Below are positions 61,637 through 64,000 of a DNA stretch of 64,000 bases, piece after piece. Position 1 is the stretch's first letter. Each line of letters starts with the position of its first letter. Both the position numbers and the translations under genes were made by a program. Below the pieces are notes generated by a model. That model had not been told where the DNA came from, made no database searches, and saw only the letters and a program-made list of their open reading frames with translations. Origin of the DNA: Oscillospiraceae bacterium (GTDB taxonomy: Bacteria; Bacillota; Clostridia; Oscillospirales; Oscillospiraceae); assembly GCA_017482385.1 (NCBI GenBank), contig JAFUNI010000016.1:124001-188000 (forward strand). Reading direction: 5' to 3'.

Positions 61637-63235
61637 TTAGTTGTTGATGGGATGATGGAAAGTGGGGGAGTTTTCCGTAAGGGGTTCGAAGCGATAGCCA
61701 TTTACAAGACCCCAGGCAATGACCCGCTCTATAGCATCCACACTGAATTCTTTCGTATCGTGCTGCAATACTACCGATTCATCCCTTGATTTGACGCCTT
61801 TTGTAATGTTTTTGAAAACCTCATCCGGTGTCTTGGCGCCGCCGGCATCGTTGCTGTCTACATTCCAGTCAAAATAGGTGTAGCCCATTTCTGTCAGTGC
61901 CTTTGCAAGCCTTGTCATAATGCCGCGGTTATACAGCTGGCTGATGGTGTTGGAGCTGCCGCCGGGAAACCGAATAAGGGAGGTTGCCTCTTGGGTGTAC
62001 ATAGCAATTGTTGTCCGTATGGCTGACATATCAGCATAGAACGCATTTTCGCTGGTATAAATCTTGTTATAATCGTGGGAATATGTATGGGCAGCGACGG
62101 TATGCCCTTCCCGGGCGGCACGGGCGATGATGTCCATATAGCCGCTGTTTTTGACAAAGAAACTGACCTTCACATCGTATTGGGCTAAAACATCCAAAAG
62201 CTTTTTCGTATGCTGGCTTGGACCGTCATCGAAGGTGAGGTAAATGGTCTTACCGTTTTCTTCGTAGGGCATACCGCCCTCCGGGATCATACAGTTTTTA
62301 GGATAGGTCGGCTCTGTGGGGATGGTTGTTTCTGTGGGTTTTGTGGGCGCGGTGGGCGCTTTTGTTGTCGTGGGTCTTGTGGGGGCTTTGGGTGGTTCTG
62401 TTTTCTCCACCAAGCAATCCATCGGAAAAACGATAACAGTCCGTGTAATGCTGCTGCAATAGTTATAGCTGTTGGTGGCAGTGTATGTCAAGGTGTAACG
62501 ACCGGGCTTGTCTGTGTCCACACAGCCCTCTACATAAACACTGTTTGTAATATCACCGTCATTTTTGTCAATGGCGGTAACCCAGGGGTCAGCAAAATGA
62601 TCGCCTTGCGCTACTAAGTGGGTATCACTGCCCACAAGCTTTAGATTAGGCCGTCCGGGATCGAAATAATGAATCGTGCGCTTGGTAGAAAAAGTATTTC
62701 CGGAGGAATCCGACACGGTGTAGGTCATAATGCCGTTTTCTTCCACAAAAGTGACTTTATCTGTTAAGTCACCGTCATAGTTATCGACAGCGGTGAAGCC
62801 TTCTTCCTGATAGGGCTGACCGGGAAGTGTATAGGCATAGGGGTCGACTGTCAAGGTGATTTTGGGAAGCTGGGTATCTACAATATGCACTTTTCGGATA
62901 GCTGTAGCAGTAAACCCGGTGGATTTTGCTGTGTAAGTGACAACGTAAGTGCCGGTCTTCGTGCTGTCTACTTCGCCCTGTATCTCTACAGGAACGTCCA
63001 ATGCGGCATTTCCACCAACAAGCTGGGCGATTGCGCCCGGCTCTTTATAGACATCTCCATATTCAATCTCAATGTCCTGATCGCCATTCAGTGTCACAGC
63101 CAATTGATAAGCAAAGGATGAGTCTGCCGACGGAGAAGATGGTTTCGTCTGTCTGTTGTATAACCAAATTGCCCCTGTAGTAAGCACAGAAAGTGCCAGC
63201 AAGCAGGAGAAAAATATAATTAAAAATTTCTTCAT
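61637..63235 (-). CDS. polysaccharide deacetylase with Ig-like domains
   Basis: 532 residues. An N-terminal helix (about 5-26) anchors it; three Ig-like/DUF5011-type domains follow (about 45-270, each with a GDLTDKV-like or NDGDIT motif), then a Pro/Thr-rich linker (about 278-312) and a NodB domain (about 320-520). CE4 motifs: TFDDGPS (catalytic Asp), HTYSHDY (metal His) and RFPGGSSN. It removes N- or O-acetyl groups from peptidoglycan or another surface glycan outside the membrane. The ribosome site is weak. Monocistronic with its own promoter. Confidence 0.9.
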   Translation of the reverse strand: MKKFLIIFFSCLLALSVLTTGAIWLYNRQTKPSSPSADSSFAYQLAVTLNGDQDIEIEYGDVYKEPGAIAQLVGGNAALDVPVEIQGEVDSTKTGTYVVTYTAKSTGFTATAIRKVHIVDTQLPKITLTVDPYAYTLPGQPYQEEGFTAVDNYDGDLTDKVTFVEENGIMTYTVSDSSGNTFSTKRTIHYFDPGRPNLKLVGSDTHLVAQGDHFADPWVTAIDKNDGDITNSVYVEGCVDTDKPGRYTLTYTATNSYNYCSSITRTVIVFPMDCLVEKTEPPKAPTRPTTTKAPTAPTKPTETTIPTEPTYPKNCMIPEGGMPYEENGKTIYLTFDDGPSQHTKKLLDVLAQYDVKVSFFVKNSGYMDIIARAAREGHTVAAHTYSHDYNKIYTSENAFYADMSAIRTTIAMYTQEATSLIRFPGGSSNTISQLYNRGIMTRLAKALTEMGYTYFDWNVDSNDAGGAKTPDEVFKNITKGVKSRDESVVLQHDTKEFSVDAIERVIAWGLVNGYRFEPLTENSPTFHHPINN

Positions 63236-63272
63236 TTTCTATCTATCCGTTTCTGCAAAGTCCGATGCATCT

Positions 63273-63301
63273 ATTATACAGTCAGCAAGGGAAATACGCA
63301 A
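63273..63301 (-). promoter_or_regulatory. promoter of the deacetylase gene
   Basis: On the minus strand TTGCGT (63296-63301), 17 bases, TATAAT (63273-63278). Confidence 0.75.
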
Positions 63302-63303
63302 GT

Positions 63304-63333
63304 AAAAAGCGAACTGAAATCAGTTCGCTTTTT
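63304..63333. terminator. terminator of the thyA-folA operon
   Basis: 14-base arms (63304-63317, 63320-63333) with A and T runs. The folA stop codon (63320-63322) lies within it. Confidence 0.88.
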
Positions 63334-63802
63334 TATATAGGCACATCTCGTAAGAAATGCCGTTTTCTTCGCCGGATTGGAGAACCTCGGCCAGCTTCCA
63401 TTGGGGGTCGGTATCCAGATTAGGGAAGAATGTGTCCGATTCCGGGGCAGTATGTACCTTGGTGATGTAGGCGGTGTCGCAGTAGGGAAGCATCTGCTTG
63501 TAAATACTGCCGCCGCCAATGACCATGGCTCTTTCAGCAGTTTTTGCAAGCTCCACAGCCTCTTCCGGGCTGTGGCAGATCACCACATCGGGAATCTCTG
63601 CATCCTGCCGGGTCATCACCACATTCACTCGGTTGGGAAGGGGTCTGCCACCGGGAAAATCCGCCAAAGTCTTGCGGCCAACAATTACCATCGCACCCTT
63701 TGTGGTTTCCCGGAAAAACTTCCGGTCTGCAGACAATGCGATGGGCTGGGTGCCGTCCTTGCCGATGCCCCAGTCGTCGTATACAGCAACAATCAGTTCC
63801 AT
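63320..63802 (-). CDS. folA: dihydrofolate reductase
   Basis: 160 residues, normal for FolA. WGIGKDG, the NADPH-binding GRKTLADFPGGRPLPNR and VIGGGSIYKQMLP are the family's landmarks, and the C-terminal SYEMCLYKK closes the fold. It reduces dihydrofolate to tetrahydrofolate after thymidylate synthesis. TGAGGT ahead of the ATG overlaps the thyA stop, and the gap is 8 bases, so the two are coupled. Confidence 0.95.
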   Translation of the reverse strand: MELIVAVYDDWGIGKDGTQPIALSADRKFFRETTKGAMVIVGRKTLADFPGGRPLPNRVNVVMTRQDAEIPDVVICHSPEEAVELAKTAERAMVIGGGSIYKQMLPYCDTAYITKVHTAPESDTFFPNLDTDPQWKLAEVLQSGEENGISYEMCLYKKAN

Positions 63803-63810
63803 ATTTTACC

Positions 63811-64000
63811 TCAAATGGCCATAGGAATTTCAAAATCAAAGGGATGGAACTGGTAGTCTTCTACCTTGAAGCTGTCCTTGGTGAACTGGTAGAAATCGGT
63901 AATAGAGCTGTCCAGAGTAACCTTGGGAGCGGCGTAGCCTTCGTTTTCCAACATTGCCTTTACTGCGGGGATATGCCGGTCATAGATATGACAGTCAGCG
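63811..64000 (-). CDS. thyA: thymidylate synthase, C-terminal end only
   Basis: 62 residues remain before the window edge. ADCHIYDRHIP contains the conserved nucleotide-contacting HIY segment of ThyA, and the C-terminus FEIPMAI matches the family's closing residues. It makes dTMP from dUMP with methylene-tetrahydrofolate. Being directly upstream of folA is the usual thyA-folA pairing. The 5' part of the gene lies beyond position 64000. Confidence 0.9.
   Translation of the reverse strand, partial: ADCHIYDRHIPAVKAMLENEGYAAPKVTLDSSITDFYQFTKDSFKVEDYQFHPFDFEIPMAI

Noticed and set aside
1..64000. Prophage, transposon or integrative element
   Set aside because: No integrase, transposase, phage structural gene or long direct repeat was found; gene content and composition look uniform.

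Overview
The window (64 kb, roughly half G+C) looks like chromosome of an anaerobic gut Firmicute, most likely a member of the Clostridia/Oscillospiraceae. The evidence is indirect: strong GGAGG-type ribosome sites, sigma-A promoters, a T-box, clostridial gene families (TrpB2-type synthase, COG2509 flavoprotein, YtrA/GntR-ABC cassette, ferredoxin-domain aldo-keto reductase) and many intracellular glycoside-processing enzymes. No phage, transposase, IS element, CRISPR array or replication origin is visible. Genes are dense, operons are short, and almost every operon ends in a strong hairpin that often serves both strands.

Layout. 1-5.2 kb: tail of a Gfo/Idh/MocA oxidoreductase, an AraC regulator, and a divergent four-gene operon (SDR, dehydroquinase-like lyase, PIG3-type oxidoreductase, GH20 hexosaminidase). 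5.3-7.2 kb: LTA-synthase-like sulfatase-fold protein. 7.3-7.8 kb: tRNA-Thr and tRNA-Tyr followed by a compact nested-palindrome element made partly of tRNA-Tyr sequence. 8-17 kb: lipoprotein, MFS transporter, HAD phosphatase, AAC(3)-like acetyltransferase, CE15-like esterase lipoprotein, PepV-like dipeptidase, C39-like peptidase plus FAD protein. 17-24 kb: a large GH106-like glycosidase and three tandem SGNH hydrolase paralogues. 24-25.6 kb: a CorC/HlyC transporter with a striking leader region. 25.6-29.3 kb: oxidoreductase, CapA-like protein and M20 peptidase. 29.4-32 kb: acyltransferase, PAP2 phosphatase, aldo-keto reductase. 32-38.7 kb: AbgB-like hydrolase, AraC regulator, GPH sugar symporter, GH2 glycosidase. 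38.7-43 kb: MetY and an uncharacterised zinc-ribbon/membrane pair. 43.3-48.1 kb: a four-gene carbohydrate operon (FGGY kinase, sorbitol-6-P dehydrogenase-like SDR, PHP protein, L-sorbose-1-P reductase-like enzyme). 48-64 kb: PH-domain pair, XRE regulator, two ABC systems, AsnA, HtrA, a Trp T-box with TrpB, DUF2500 protein, polysaccharide deacetylase, FolA and the end of ThyA.

Biologically the region is dominated by breakdown of plant or mucin glycans: cytoplasmic glycosidases (GH20, GH106-like, GH2), deacetylase-like SGNH enzymes, a glucuronoyl esterase, sugar transporters, and oxidoreductases that process the released sugars, each with local AraC-type control.

The strongest candidate for something undescribed is the leader of the CorC/HlyC gene (about 24070-24209). 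A 28-codon open frame begins with an acidic and proline-rich stretch and ends with an RRLHLR motif, recalling the Salmonella MgtL leader peptide. Its 3' half forms the 5' arm of an intrinsic terminator. If translated, it would be a magnesium-sensing attenuator with a logic suited to an exporter. Second is a proposed non-PTS L-sorbose-type pathway at 43.3-48.1 kb.
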